From Cryptomeria japonica (taxonomy: Eukaryota; Streptophyta; Pinopsida; Cupressales; Cupressaceae): a stretch of 64,000 nt of DNA. Of this stretch, positions 45,641 to 56,236 are shown piece by piece; position 1 is the stretch's first letter, and each line of letters opens with the position of its first letter. The notes under the pieces are model-generated. The model worked only from the letters and a program-made list of their open reading frames with translations. It had not been told where the DNA came from and did no database searches. The position numbers and the translations under genes were made by a program. Location: assembly GCF_030272615.1 (NCBI RefSeq), contig NC_081406.1:397889939-397953938 (forward strand), read 5' to 3'.

Positions 45641-46075
45641 CACACACACACACACATATATACACACACACATGTATATATGTATGTATTTATATATTAT
45701 ATATGTGTGTGTATATGTATATATATATGTCATATATATACACACATGTGTATATATATACATATATACATGTATATACATATATACATGTATATACATA
45801 TATACATGTATATATGTCATATATACATGTATACACATATATAGATGACATATACATATATACATATATGTCATCTATATATATATACATATATATGTAT
45901 ATGTATATATACATATATACAAATATATATACATACATACATGCGTACATAGATACACACACATGTGTATGTATGTATGTATGTACGTACACACACACAC
46001 ACATATATATACACACACACACACATATATACACACACATAGATATATACATACATACATACATATTTTATATAT
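45641..46075. repeat. CA/TA/TATG compound microsatellite
   Basis: (CA)n, TATATG, TACATG and (CA)n blocks. Tyr/His/Val frames on both strands are artefacts. Confidence 0.95.
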
Positions 46076-46422
46076 CATTAAATATATGGGAATTAATAGA
46101 CATTAGTTGTAAAATGCATGGAAAATAAATGTTGAGCTGTGGGAATTGAAAAGGGACAATTGCTCTGAACAATTAATGGTGCTTTTGTATTTCCCATGTA
46201 TTTAGCAATAAATGGCATATAGTTGGTGGTATGAGGTGGCAGTTGCATTGTTCAAATGGGAAGGGTGCATTAATTGCAGGAAGATCATCGAGAGATTTGG
46301 CTCGCCGCCATTTTTCCAAAGCATTTAAGCGAAGACAATAAATTAAAGAGGTTGGTTGTATTTATAGGGGTGAAGTAGGTTATGCATGGAAAATGTAGTC
46401 TATTTCAAATATTCTGTAGGGG

Positions 46423-46785
46423 ATGGGAAGTAGTGGGGAGTTGCAGGAAAACATGGAAGCCATTTTCACCCTTCACACAATGAGGCAACAACTCACTTTT
46501 GTTGGCCAAATTTCTGACAAGAGGTTGAAATCAATTTTCAAGCACCATGACGATGAATTCCTCACTACATTGAAGGTGTTTCTTGGGGAATGCTTCTTGC
46601 AAAAACCACACAAGTATCACACCAATGTGGATATTGTTAGCATGGCGACAACATGGGGGCTAGAGATTGGGAAGAATGCAGAAAAAGTAGAGTGTATTTT
46701 GAAGGGATGTGTGGGGGAGGAATGGTTGTCTGGCTTGCAACCTTTGCTCGACAGGGCCATCCTAGAAATAGGATTTGATCTTTAG
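46423..46785 (+). CDS. Small hypothetical ORF, 120 aa
   Basis: The ORF begins MGSSGELQENMEAIFTLHT and ends at TAG 46783-46785. A TATA-like TTTATAGGGG lies ~65 bp upstream (about 46360). The composition looks protein-like (mixed hydrophobic and charged; KHHDDEFLTTLKVFLGE; GCVGEEWLSGLQPLLDRA), and helices are likely. I recognise no family. It could be a fragment of a cellular gene captured by a transposon, or a chance frame. Confidence 0.3.
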   Translation: MGSSGELQENMEAIFTLHTMRQQLTFVGQISDKRLKSIFKHHDDEFLTTLKVFLGECFLQKPHKYHTNVDIVSMATTWGLEIGKNAEKVECILKGCVGEEWLSGLQPLLDRAILEIGFDL

Positions 46786-47815
46786 AATGATGCCGATGAG
46801 GGAGGAGTTACTACCCTCTTCCCCTTTATTAGATGGAGAATTGGGGAGGACCGGGAAACAAGGAGGTGGGAAGCGGCCCTGTGGGGTGGAAATTGTTGGA
46901 ATAGTATGTTTGGGAGAAAGAAGGTGGTCCAGAGGCAGTGGGAGGTGCGTGATGGGAAGACGGTGATGAGCAATGGCTGCAACAAAAATGGGACTTGAGA
47001 GACTTCTGGGTAAATGGATCCATGGGGGTCTGCAAGGATTGAATGCGTGCTATCGTATGACGATTATTTTTTGAAGGTTTTTGGTAAGGTATGTAATACT
47101 TATTTTCTAAAACATACAAGCAAATGTATATAGAATCAATTGTATGAAATTGAAAGATAGAAATGAAACATGTTTATACTCATTAGCGTAGATAAATGAA
47201 AACAAACGTGGATTATGAAGAAGATTAATACCTGGAAAAAAAGATTGTGTCTGCTTGCTCCTCTTCAATGTGGTCCATATTCTTGCTCCTCTTCGATTCT
47301 TGCTGTGTCTTCTGGGTGGCTGCAATGGGATGATTTCATGTCCATTTGTATATATAGGAATTTGAATTTGAAATGAATTTATTGTTGTGCCTTCTTTAAT
47401 GTCTGTACTATGATGACTTTGAATTTTGAATCTCCATTCAATTTGTAGATCCAATTTGTTTTCGTCATTTAAGATTGAGTTGATTGATTTTGTATGGAAA
47501 TTGGTGGCCTTACACAATTGTTGTGGTGAATGTAGGTGCGAATGCTGGTGACATGACCAGTATATGCAATGAAGTGACCAGTTCATGCTTGTTTGAGCTG
47601 GACAAATGGGACATCGAGTGTGAAAACATGTTCAGGGGGTCGCGTGGTGTGAGGCACATGTGGACACAGAAGTATCCTTACGTGACATTTGTTGGGTTAG
47701 ATTTGAGTCCATGGGTGCGCCCGTGGTGTGGTGTTGTTGTTATGTCAGTTGATATGGACGGTGGTGGGTTATATTTTTTTTTGGTCGGTAATCGCTTTTT
47801 TTTATGACTGAAGCT
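46786..47815. other. Spacer with short unassigned frames
   Basis: Several frames of 60-160 codons exist on both strands, overlap each other and match nothing I know. No gene is supported. Confidence 0.35.
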
Positions 47816-47929
47816 TTGAACTAGTGGGGGTCACAGTAATGGGGGACCCCCTCCCCGAGATTACAACTGAGGTATTAACACCTCTGTGGATTTGTCTCTT
47901 GTTGCTGAAGCATCATCTTCTATCACCTA

Positions 47930-48140
47930 TCCTTATCCCTCCAAACATCAACCCCTTATCACTCTGTACGTGTCACTCCTTATCTCTCCACTCACCTTAT
48001 ATCTCCCGCTCCTTATCACTCCATGCACTCCCCTTATCACTCCGATCAACCTTACGTCACTCCTTATCTCTCCACTCACCTTATATCTCTCGCTCCTTAT
48101 CACTCCGCGCGCTCCCCTTATCACTCCAACAATGGTGGGT
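47930..48140. repeat. Minisatellite, 85-bp period, 2+ units
   Basis: CACTCCTTATCTCTCCACTC starts at 47973 and 48058. The units also contain CTCGCTCCTTATCACTCC and CTCCCCTTATCACTCC. Confidence 0.85.
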
Positions 48141-48339
48141 TATATTAAAAGTTAAATGTTTTCCATTTTAATCTTTTATGAAAACACTTAATGTTTAAAC
48201 TATGGGCCTAATGAATGCTTATTTTTGAACTTTATGTTTTCTATTTTATATATATGAAATACTTTATTACTAAAATGTGTGAAAATCATATGGAGTTGAT
48301 TGATTGATTGTTAAATGTATTAGCTTTGGGACAAGTGTT

Positions 48340-48475
48340 GACATGTATTGGGTGATCGAGTGCACACTTGTGGGCCCCGAACCGCCCCAGTACTATCGCA
48401 CAAAAGTACAACTATCGCACGTATTGGTCCCCACACACGTTTGGGCTCCTCTCCCCTACTACAACTTGTTTCCAA
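48340..48475 (-). repeat. GGGGAGAGGAGCC-ended repeat terminus
   Basis: On the minus strand it reads GGGGAGAGGAGCCCAAACGT, then GGGGACCAATACGTGCGATA. The end resembles the one at about 2050 and 21196. Internal sequence differs, so it may be a different member of a family sharing termini. Confidence 0.5.
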
Positions 48476-49786
48476 GGTAAAAAAAAATCTCATTAATTAA
48501 TAACTAATTCACTTTGATCTCTATTAAAATAGGAACAAAAGTACAACAACTAACCCCAAAATTAATAACTAGCTGACACATCATTGGGAGAACTTCTTAA
48601 TGATGGTAAGAAAGCGATGCAAATCACTGACAAAATGTATATTAATTACAATAAGATTTACACTAATTTAATGTTCGGGCTAGGAATCGAACTTGGCATA
48701 ATGTGTATATAGCTCATGACACAATTTACCCATCTGATACTTCATTAATGTCTTCACCGTTTCATACTCCATTCCCTCAACAAATATAATATATTATAAG
48801 GGTTATACTGATAGTATTCAATGAATTAAAGTATAAAAAAATAAATTTTACACCCACTGTTTTTTATATAAGCCAATAAAAAGTAAGAAAAAAGATAATT
48901 TTATAATTATCTAAATTAAAATTAAATATAAACTAGATACAATTTTTGTCCAAAATCTTTAATTCTTTGTGATGAATGGTTGAATTAATAGAAAAAAGAC
49001 TCAATGAATGCAATAGTTCCGCTTTCACAGGAATTAACAAGAAAAACCATTAATTTCTATTTTTCCTTTTGTTTTATTTAGGACTTACTTGAAATACTGA
49101 TTTATATCACAAATAAATCAATAAAAAAAATTAAAATAATTTTTAAATTTTATTTGGTTAAAATATAGATTTAATAAATAAAATAAATTATACAACATTG
49201 ATTTTTAAATGAGATTCATCAAAAAATGCTTGTCCTTGATTTGTGGTTGCTTGTTATTGGTATGTGTTTGGTTTTGTTGGTTCTCAATAAAAGTGTACTA
49301 ATATTATTAAAAAAGATTTACAAAAATAAACCAATCTAATAAAACAAATCAAACTTAAACTAGCAAGCTATTCTAATTGAAATCCCCATATCTCGAAATT
49401 GATGATCTTCAAAATCCTAACTTTGTCTTCTCTTCCATTCTTCTCTTTTGAGTCTTTCCTTTGATGGCCATGAGAAAAACAAAGAAAAGAAATGTGAAGG
49501 AAGATATAACATTGTAGGGGTATAAGCTTGAAAATTGTTAAGAGTTTGAAAAAAGAGTTTAGAGGTCGTTTTATTTGCATTTCATTTTCTCATGTGTGAA
49601 CAATTGAGACCCTAATTTAGGTTTGGAGGAACATTACAAGGTCGGTTTCGCTTTTCCTTATTCTTAATAGGACCAGGTGATAAGGCGCAAATAAATAACT
49701 GTAAACCTAATTGTATTTTGGCTTTGGGTATCCGACTACAAATCAAGGTGCGAACAAGTTCTGTAATTTGCAGAGCGGGAGAAATA
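48476..49786. promoter_or_regulatory. Upstream region of the UBA2-like gene
   Basis: AT-rich to about 49700. No coding region. The promoter and 5' UTR of the downstream gene should lie here, but no unambiguous TATA box or start site can be assigned. CpG content rises close to the gene. Confidence 0.4.
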
Positions 49787-51100
49787 ATGGATGCGAAGAA
49801 GCGAAAAGTGGAAGAAAACGGTGGGACGGGGGAAGTGGAAGTAGCAGTTGCGGCTGAGGATGTTGGGAAAATGATAGAGAGCTTCAGCCGCGAGCAGCTG
49901 GTGGAAATTGTGCAGGAGGCGGGGGCGAAGCACCTGGACGTCCTGGAGGCGATTCGAGGCATTGCAGACAAAGATCCTGCGCTGCGCAAGCTCTTCGTAC
50001 GGGGGCTCGGGTGGGATACTACCACTGAGTCCCTCAAGTCCCTCTTCTCCCACTTCGGCGAGTTGGAGGAAGGTGTCGTTATAATGGACAAGAACACTGG
50101 CAAGAGCAAGGGTTATGGCTTTGTCACTTTCAAGCACATGGATGGCGCTCTTAATGCCCTAAAGGAGCCCAGCAAAAAGATTGATGGCCGCATGACTGTA
50201 AGCCAGTTAGCCTCCACTGGCTCCTCCCAGCAGCACCCCCAGCCCTCTGCTGACGTTTCGGCTAGAAAAATCTATGTTGGAAACGTTCCCATTGACATGC
50301 CTGCGGATCGCCTGCTCAGTTTGTTTTCTCAGTACGGTGAAATCGAAGAAGGGCCCCTGGGCTTTGATAAACAGTCGGGCCGCTCCAGGGGTTTTGCTCT
50401 TTTTATCTTCAAGACAGTGGATGCCACCAGGCGGTCTTTAGAGGAGCCCACCAAGATCATTGACGGTCATCAGTTGTTTTGCAAACTGGCTGTCGAAGGC
50501 CAGAAGCAAAAGCCCGGGGGTGGTAATCTCGGTGCCTCAGCGGCATCTGATGTATCTGATATTAGTTCTTTGAATCACAGCCAGAATCAGCACCAACACC
50601 AGCATCAACCCCAATCCCATGCCTCTGGGATTCAGTTGGGCGGTTATATGAACGCTGGACTCGGCGTTTCTAACCCTGTGGGTTTATCTGGGCATCACGG
50701 GCTGGGTGCCTCGGCTCTGTCCGGCCTTGGAACGCACGCCAATCCTGGCGGAATTCCGGGTCACTCCGTACATCCCTCGGGGTTGCATGGAGCGTCGAAT
50801 CCTGTGGGATCCTCATTGGGCATGGGGGTTTATGGGGGGCTGGGACCTTATGGAGGTGGAGGTGGATATGGAGGCGGCAGTCAGGGGGCACTTGGGGCAG
50901 GAGGAGGAGGAGGAGGAGGTGGCTATCCTTCTCTCTTCCCCTCTTCGGCTGCTTCTCAACCTGGCGGTTTTGCGGATGGACCGGGTCACTATCCCCTTTC
51001 TGCCTATCAAAATCAACACCAACAATCAGGGGCATCTCCTGCACCGCGGCTTCCTGGTAGTGGAATGTATCCAGGAGGGCAGCCCTTCTATCCAGTTTAG
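49787..51100 (+). CDS. UBA2: UBA2-type RNA-binding protein (two RRMs), 437 aa
   Basis: This is an uninterrupted, intronless coding region. I start it at ATG 49787 ([13 protein letters not shown]); an in-frame ATG 69 bp upstream gives an atypical leader. A short basic N-terminus and a helical segment ([20 protein letters not shown]) precede RRM1 at residues ~68-143 (RNP2 LFVRGL, RNP1 KGYGFVTF) and RRM2 at ~160-236 (RNP2 IYVGNV, RNP1 RGFALFIF). The C-terminal half is Gly-rich, with Gln/His stretches and repeated GLG/HASG motifs. This is the layout of UBP1-associated protein 2 (UBA2) proteins. In other plants these nuclear hnRNP-like proteins bind U-rich 3' UTRs and take part in mRNA stability, ABA responses and wound or senescence signalling. 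Codon use is GC- and CpG-richer than the surroundings, as expected for an unmethylated gene. It is the only clearly functional cellular gene here. Confidence 0.93.
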   Translation: MDAKKRKVEENGGTGEVEVAVAAEDVGKMIESFSREQLVEIVQEAGAKHLDVLEAIRGIADKDPALRKLFVRGLGWDTTTESLKSLFSHFGELEEGVVIMDKNTGKSKGYGFVTFKHMDGALNALKEPSKKIDGRMTVSQLASTGSSQQHPQPSADVSARKIYVGNVPIDMPADRLLSLFSQYGEIEEGPLGFDKQSGRSRGFALFIFKTVDATRRSLEEPTKIIDGHQLFCKLAVEGQKQKPGGGNLGASAASDVSDISSLNHSQNQHQHQHQPQSHASGIQLGGYMNAGLGVSNPVGLSGHHGLGASALSGLGTHANPGGIPGHSVHPSGLHGASNPVGSSLGMGVYGGLGPYGGGGGYGGGSQGALGAGGGGGGGGYPSLFPSSAASQPGGFADGPGHYPLSAYQNQHQQSGASPAPRLPGSGMYPGGQPFYPV

Positions 51101-51106
51101 GTAGGT
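51099..51106 (+). other. Splice donor immediately after the stop codon
   Basis: The stop TAG (51098-51100) is followed directly by GTAGGTTTCTTG. AG|GTAGGT is a strong plant donor, so the 3' UTR probably contains an intron. UBA2 genes of other plants are known to have alternatively spliced 3' UTRs. A possible acceptor is ATTAATTGCAG at about 53530. Confidence 0.6.
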
Positions 51107-52136
51107 TTCTTGTTTCTTCCTTGTGTTCCTAAGATGGTTATTCTGGCAACTTGTGCTACCAACATTCTAGTGAATTGCATGGAAAGGCTGTTCGACTGTA
51201 TTTTTCTAACTAAAAAATGAAACAGGATTTTAGTTAAGGTTTTTGAAATTACTGTAAGTGTCTTTAACATCTTCTCAACTTATTATTCTGGGTTATATTC
51301 TTATAAGTGGGGTGCCGACGCTATGCATTTTCTTAAAAATGCTTCTTGAATTGGTGCTCCAAATTCTTAAGAATTGGGGTTCCTTGCCAAGCCTCCTTGG
51401 TTTGGCTTTTTTGGTTGAGGACAACACTCCCCAAGTAGTTAATTCTTGGTCCTATTCTTGCCAGTGGGGTTCCTATCTGTCCCTTTATATATCCTGCAAG
51501 TGCTCCTTGATTGGGGTCTAAAATCTTCGAAGCAGGCCTCCTTGGCAGGTGCCCCCGATTTAGGGTTTTGCGTAAGGTCTGCTTTCCTCAATTAGTTGAT
51601 ACCGGGTCCTGGGTACTATTATTTTATTAGCGTCCCCAGTCTGTGTTTTTTGCTTGACATGACACTAAACTCTTTTAGTTGTGGTAGTCCCAACAATACG
51701 AATGTTTACGGATATAGATGATATCATTTTTTTGCCTGATAACAAGCTTTTCATGTTTGTGTATTTGATCCTCTTTTACATTATGGACAAGCTCTTGTGT
51801 GATTGTTATAGAATGTCTGTTTTATTCATGATGTAGTGGATGCTGTAGATAATGATTTGTGCTTTGAACTGGAACAATGCTCTGTTTTTAAGCTAATTAT
51901 AAATGCTTGTAATCTTATCGCAACAAATAATATGGTCTTCTAAATAATATAGTTTGTATCCCTCATTTTGTCATTTTGCTAGAGTTTAGAATTCCTTTTT
52001 CTTTTGGAGTTTTTATCCGCTTTCTTTGTAATAGCTCTTTTCTGATTCTCATTACTTTGCTTGGTTGAAAGATATGTTTGTCATTGGTTTATACCAAGCG
52101 GTTGTTAATGTAGCAATTCATTTCATGGAAGTTGGG
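51107..52136. other. Probable 3' UTR intron/3' flank of the UBA2-like gene
   Basis: T-rich, non-coding sequence consistent with plant intron composition. It has a loosely repeated (G/C)CTTG(G/C)...GGGGTTCC motif at 51300-51500. No gene. Confidence 0.5.
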
Positions 52137-53035
52137 GTGTTTGGAGTGAGAAGTGATCTTGCTTTCTTTTGTTTCCTTGCTGCTTATTAGATTCTGGTGT
52201 GTGTGACAATGGGTGCAAGATTTAAAGGGCTTATTTTTCAGCCTGTATATTTTACATTTATTTTTTCTAGCCATTTCTCTTGATAGTTTATGAGAGTGTG
52301 TCTGTGCTCTTCGATGATGACAATTTTGATGCACTTAGTTGCACAAAATGTAATTGTTTGTCTGAAGATTAGATGTAGAATTTCAATGGGCTGTGTAACT
52401 TTTACATGTGTTTGGAGTGAGAAGTGATCTTGCTTTCTTTTGATTCCTTCCTTGCTGCTTATTAGATTCCGGTCTGTGTGATAATGGGTGCAATATTTAA
52501 AGAGAGCTTATTTTTCAGCCTGTATATTTTACATTTAGTTTTTTCTAGCCATTTCCTTATTCACTTGAGAGTTTATGAGTATGTCTGTGCTCTTCGATGA
52601 TGACGATTTGATGCACTTAGCTGCACAAAATGCAATATTTTGCCTGAAGATTAGATGTAGATTTTCAATGGGCTGTGTAACTTTTACATGTGTTTTGAGT
52701 GAGAAGTGGTCTTGCTTTCTTTTGTTTCCATCCTTGCTGCTTATTAGATTCTGGTGTGTTCAGTGATAATGGGTGCAATATTTAAAGAGGGCTTATTTTC
52801 AGCCTGTATATTTTACATTTAGTTTTTTTAGCCATTTCCTTATTCACTTGATAGTTTATGAGTGTGTCTGTGCTCTTCGATGATGACAATTTTGCTGCAC
52901 TAAGTTGAACAAAATACAATTACTTGTCTGAAGATTAGATGTAGATTTTCAATGGGCTGTGTAACAAATGCAATTGTTTGTCTGAAGATTAGATGTAGAT
53001 TTTCAATGGGCTGTGTAACTTTTACATTTCTTGCA
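52137..53035. repeat. Tandem duplication downstream of UBA2, ~271-282 bp, 3 units
   Basis: Units starting GTGTTT(G/T)GAGTGAGAAGTG lie at 52137, 52408 and 52690. They share TGCTTATTAGATTC, AGCCTGTATATTTTACATTT, GTGCTCTTCGATGATGAC and GAAGATTAGATGTAGA. A further ~75-bp piece (TTGTCTGAAGATTAGATGTA) is duplicated at the end. Confidence 0.9.
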
Positions 53036-53204
53036 ACTCAACTCTAATTTAATCTTGTGCTATGGGGATATGAGATTCTTTATAATTCTAACCGCTTTTA
53101 TTTCTTTTATCTGTTAATGTTTGGATGTGAGCCAATAATGGTGAATGTGTGTGAAATTTATGGCAATATTGCTTGATGAATTTATTCTGTGGCAGTTCCA
53201 CTGG

Positions 53205-53465
53205 TTGGCTTGGTGAAATTTGTGCCTTGGTGTCATTGAGTGTGGTGATTAGTTTGTTCTTCTATATTGTGCGATGAGCAACCTACTCTTTGATTTCCAC
53301 CATTTTGAGTTGCTTATTTTTGGGTAAACATGCACCAAGTTTTTGGTGAAATTTGTGCCTTGGTGGCATTGAGTGTGGTGATTAGTTTGTGCTTCTGTAT
53401 TGTGCAATGATCAACCTACTCTTGATTTCCACCATTTTGAGTAAACATGCACCAAGTTTTTGTGA
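53205..53465. repeat. Tandem duplication, 133-bp period
   Basis: TGGTGAAATTTGTGCCTTGG starts at 53211 and 53344. Both copies run through GAGTGTGGTGATTAGTTTGT and AAACATGCACCAAGTTTTT. Confidence 0.88.
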
Positions 53466-54423
53466 TACTTCCTTGTGATTGCATTTTTTACACTGATGTT
53501 TTCTCTGATCTACTGTCTCATTAATTGCAGTAGGTTTATTTTAAGAATGGACTTATCTTATCAGTCTTGCCATTGGAAAATGTGAATGTTATGAATATGA
53601 CATACCTGAAATGCTAGTAGCACCAACAAGTATGTTTGTTTGAACTTGTGTTGGGATGAGCTTGTTTATTGCAAAGTGATATGAATTTTGACAATGAATG
53701 TGATTCAGGTGTTTGACGGATATCTCTTTCCTAAGCAAATGAGAGGTGGGAGTTTGAGTTACTTGTTATTACTCTGAAGGCATGATTGACTAGTGCTGCT
53801 GATTTCAAGGATTTTGCAAGTTCTAATGATTAATTGCTGTTGTCCATAGTGGACATTGATTTTCTATCATACATGTGACACTTCGTTTATTTTGGATCTT
53901 ACACTAGTAATGCACTTTTTTAGGAGTTGTGAACTCCACTCCGTATTGTAAAGTAAAGATCTGTTACTAAGGTTTTTTTAATCTTCAAGAATTTTTGAAT
54001 TCTTTGTTTTTCTGATATAATACGATACTAGTATAGGGAAACATGACACTTGCATGTGAAGTTATGTTTACTTCCTCAATTTAGTGACAAAGGAGCATAT
54101 GCTTCAGGAAAACTTAGTTCATATTTAAAGTGTAACCAGCGCATGTTCTTGTGAGTTCTTATTTATTAAAGTTTTTTTGTATTAAGTTTTTTTATTGTGG
54201 TATATAGGTACATACACAGAATTTTTGGAAGCTTTTATTGTTGACATTCACCATGATGTTGTCTTTTGTAAAAGTCATTTTATTGAAGGAATTTGGTCGG
54301 TAGAATTACTACTATTTCTTTAAGTACAATATAGGAGGAATGCTGATTGTGTATGAGTTATTGGTTCAGTTCTGGACTACCTCTGTTGCTAGGTGCATTC
54401 TATTCAGATTGCTATTATAGTTA
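53466..54423. other. 3' flank of UBA2-like gene, no further gene
   Basis: Non-coding, T-rich. Possible 3' UTR splice acceptors end at about 53530 and 53708. No other feature. Confidence 0.4.
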
Positions 54424-54537
54424 TAATGATCCTTTCAAACATGCTGTTATAGTCGAATCAACTCTATTTATTTTCTGGTATAATGATCCTTTCATACGTG
54501 CTGTTATAGTCGAATCAACTCTATTTATATACCGGTT
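54424..54537. repeat. Tandem duplication, 57-bp period
   Basis: TAATGATCCTTTCA begins at 54424 and 54481. Both copies contain TGCTGTTATAGTCGAATCAA and CTCTATTTAT. Confidence 0.9.
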
Positions 54538-54841
54538 GCTGTATTATCAGTGTTGATTCTTGTATTGTGCAATGTGAGTAGTATATTGTCTTGTAGGCTT
54601 TGTTTTGGATTAAGACAAAAACAGGTTTTGAAGGGGCCCTGAAACTCTTTACATAGAAGATTCTAAAAGACTTAGAATTAAAGCGTTAGAAGATCCAAAA
54701 CAAAACAGGGTGCAAAAGATAGGACAATTCATAGAGCAGTCAGGAAACCATCAAACGCCCGAACGGGCAGACAAAAGACCAGCAAAGAAGCAGAACACAA
54801 AACATATAACACAAAAACACAGAAAAGACATCACAATTACA

Positions 54842-55522
54842 TGAGGCTCTTAAGGGTCTCAGCGACCTCAGCCTCCAGCAGGCTCATCTTGTCAGCAGTC
54901 ATCCTCATCTCTTTGTAATTCACGCTCTGAGTCGCAGCTTTTTACATCATGTTGCCTCGGGCTCGCTTACAAGGGCCTTGATCAGCCCGAGTCTTCTCAT
55001 TATCATCACCAATATAGTTCAGAACTTTTTCATGTTGTACTTTGTCAAGATTATTCACCATGGCATTCATGGCATCCGCCGTTTGTTTGACAATCTTGTG
55101 ACTGTTGGTCGTAATTGTCATGAGAGGCTTGAATATTCTTATAGTTCTCCTAACATGGGCGAGCCTATCAAAACTTTTTTGTATCTGATCAATGCCCTCA
55201 ACTGCTCTGTTGATGCCCACCACAGATTTCTTTTCATCTTCCGTCCATTGCCTGTTACCTTTCTGATTATCCTGAACAGTTACCACAGGAATAGCTTCCA
55301 TCTTACTACCCAAGGCCCTTTGGTTGAGTCTGAAAGGCCCTTTGGTTGAGTCATGACCTCTTTAAGCTCATGAAAGAGCCACTTGAACATGCTGAAAGTA
55401 TCAATGTTGTGGCCCTTGGCCATTCCCAGAACAAAGGCCCTTTGGTTGAGTCTGACCTCTTTAAGCTCATGAAAGAGCCACTTGAACATGCTGAAAGTAT
55501 CAATGTTGTTGCCCCTGGCCAT
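54842..55522 (-). pseudogene. C-terminal part of the LINE downstream ORF
   Basis: From the 5' side it has a duplicated IDTFSMFKWLFHELKEV segment, then a coiled-coil region (GINRAVEGIDQIQKSFDRLA; TTNSHKIVKQTADAMNAMVN), a basic CKRARGN motif, a TAA at about 54944, and a final LLEAEVAETLKSLM before TAA at about 54840. The order and wording match 8340-8900, including the KxSRGN/KRARGN step with a stop just around it. The N-terminal ~330 residues are absent because of 5' truncation. Confidence 0.7.
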
Positions 55523-55533
55523 TCCCAGAACAA
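55312..55533. repeat. 100-bp tandem duplication inside the truncated LINE
   Basis: AAAGGCCCTTTGGTTGAGTC begins at 55333 and 55433, with a partial third copy at 55312. Both units run to GGCCATTCCCAGAACAAA. The corresponding part of the other LINE copy (about 8350-8430) is single. Confidence 0.92.
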
Positions 55534-55551
55534 AGTCTTGTAGGCTTTGTT

Positions 55552-56012
55552 ATTTTTACTTTCTATTATTTATATTGTTTGCTAACGTGCCCTATTTTTT
55601 TGAGTTTCACGTGCAAATTTTTGAATTTGTGCGCTCTTTTAAATTTTGTCTGCTTATTTGCAACAAATGTGTCTGCATCCATTAGCATCTATTATGCATT
55701 CTGTTTAGTGCTGCTTCTTGTCTACGTGTGATTTGAATGGCATATTTTATTTGTATTGTTTTCTAATTTGTTTCACAACAAATGTACTATTAAGTTTTTG
55801 TATTCACTACTGCTGTTCCATCGTTTTATTACAAGACATGTTGCATGTGGATTTGCTCATTTCTAACGATTTTGTCTGCAACAATTAGCAACCAGATTTT
55901 ATAAAACCAACATTGTGTGTGGATTGAACCACTATTTACTATTGAGGATTGTGCTATTTCTCTGTTTATGGTATTTTGTTCAAATTGTCTACTCTCGTTA
56001 GCATGCATATTT
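55552..56012. other. Spacer, nothing recognised
   Basis: T-rich non-coding sequence continuing the flank interrupted by the LINE. Confidence 0.5.
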
Positions 56013-56236
56013 AATCAAACCCAGTATGGCAAATTTATATTAATTTTTCTTGTATTAAAATCAAACCCAGTATGATAAATTTATATTCTTTTTTTTGTTA
56101 TCATGACTTGATATGACACTGGTTTATCAAACCCAGTATGGTAAATTTATATTCATTTTTCTTGTATTAAAATCAAACCCAGTATGGTAAATTTATATTC
56201 TTTTTTTTGTTATCATGACCTGATATGACACTGGTT
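56013..56236. repeat. Higher-order tandem repeat, 114 bp (two ~47-67-bp halves)
   Basis: ATCAAACCCAGTATGG-like starts at 56013, 56060, 56127 and 56174. The pattern short+long is repeated twice, with TTGTTATCATGAC(T/C)TGATATG only in the long halves. Confidence 0.88.

Larger units (their letters stand above)
54605..55534 (-). mobile_element. 5'-truncated LINE insertion (3' part of downstream-ORF family)
   Basis: It is flanked by a perfect 17-bp duplication, GTCTTGTAGGCTTTGTT, at 54588-54604 and 55535-55551. The minus strand reads the C-terminal part of the downstream ORF, a 3' UTR and the terminus CTTAATCCAAAAC, the same as the element ending at ~9125. It lacks a poly(A) tail. Because the ORF is still partly open (123 aa from 55313) and the duplication is perfect, it is younger than the 5.3-9.1 kb copy. 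Confidence 0.93.

Noticed and set aside
29924-45645. A 5-bp target duplication for the copia-type element
   Set aside because: Left flank TATAC and right flank CACAC do not match, and both lie in microsatellite; the duplication was probably lost or blurred, so it is not claimed.
45635-46128. Tyr/His/Val-rich frames
   Set aside because: Artefacts of the CA/TA/TATG compound microsatellite.
47484-47807. 107-codon frame as a gene
   Set aside because: No domain, odd Val/Gly/Trp composition, and it overlaps other equally long frames on the opposite strand.
49612-50137. Minus-strand frames opposite the UBA2-like gene
   Set aside because: Shadows of a GC-rich real coding region on the plus strand.
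50670-51104. Alternative frames over the Gly-rich C-terminus of UBA2
   Set aside because: Produced by the repetitive GGN codon pattern of the real frame.
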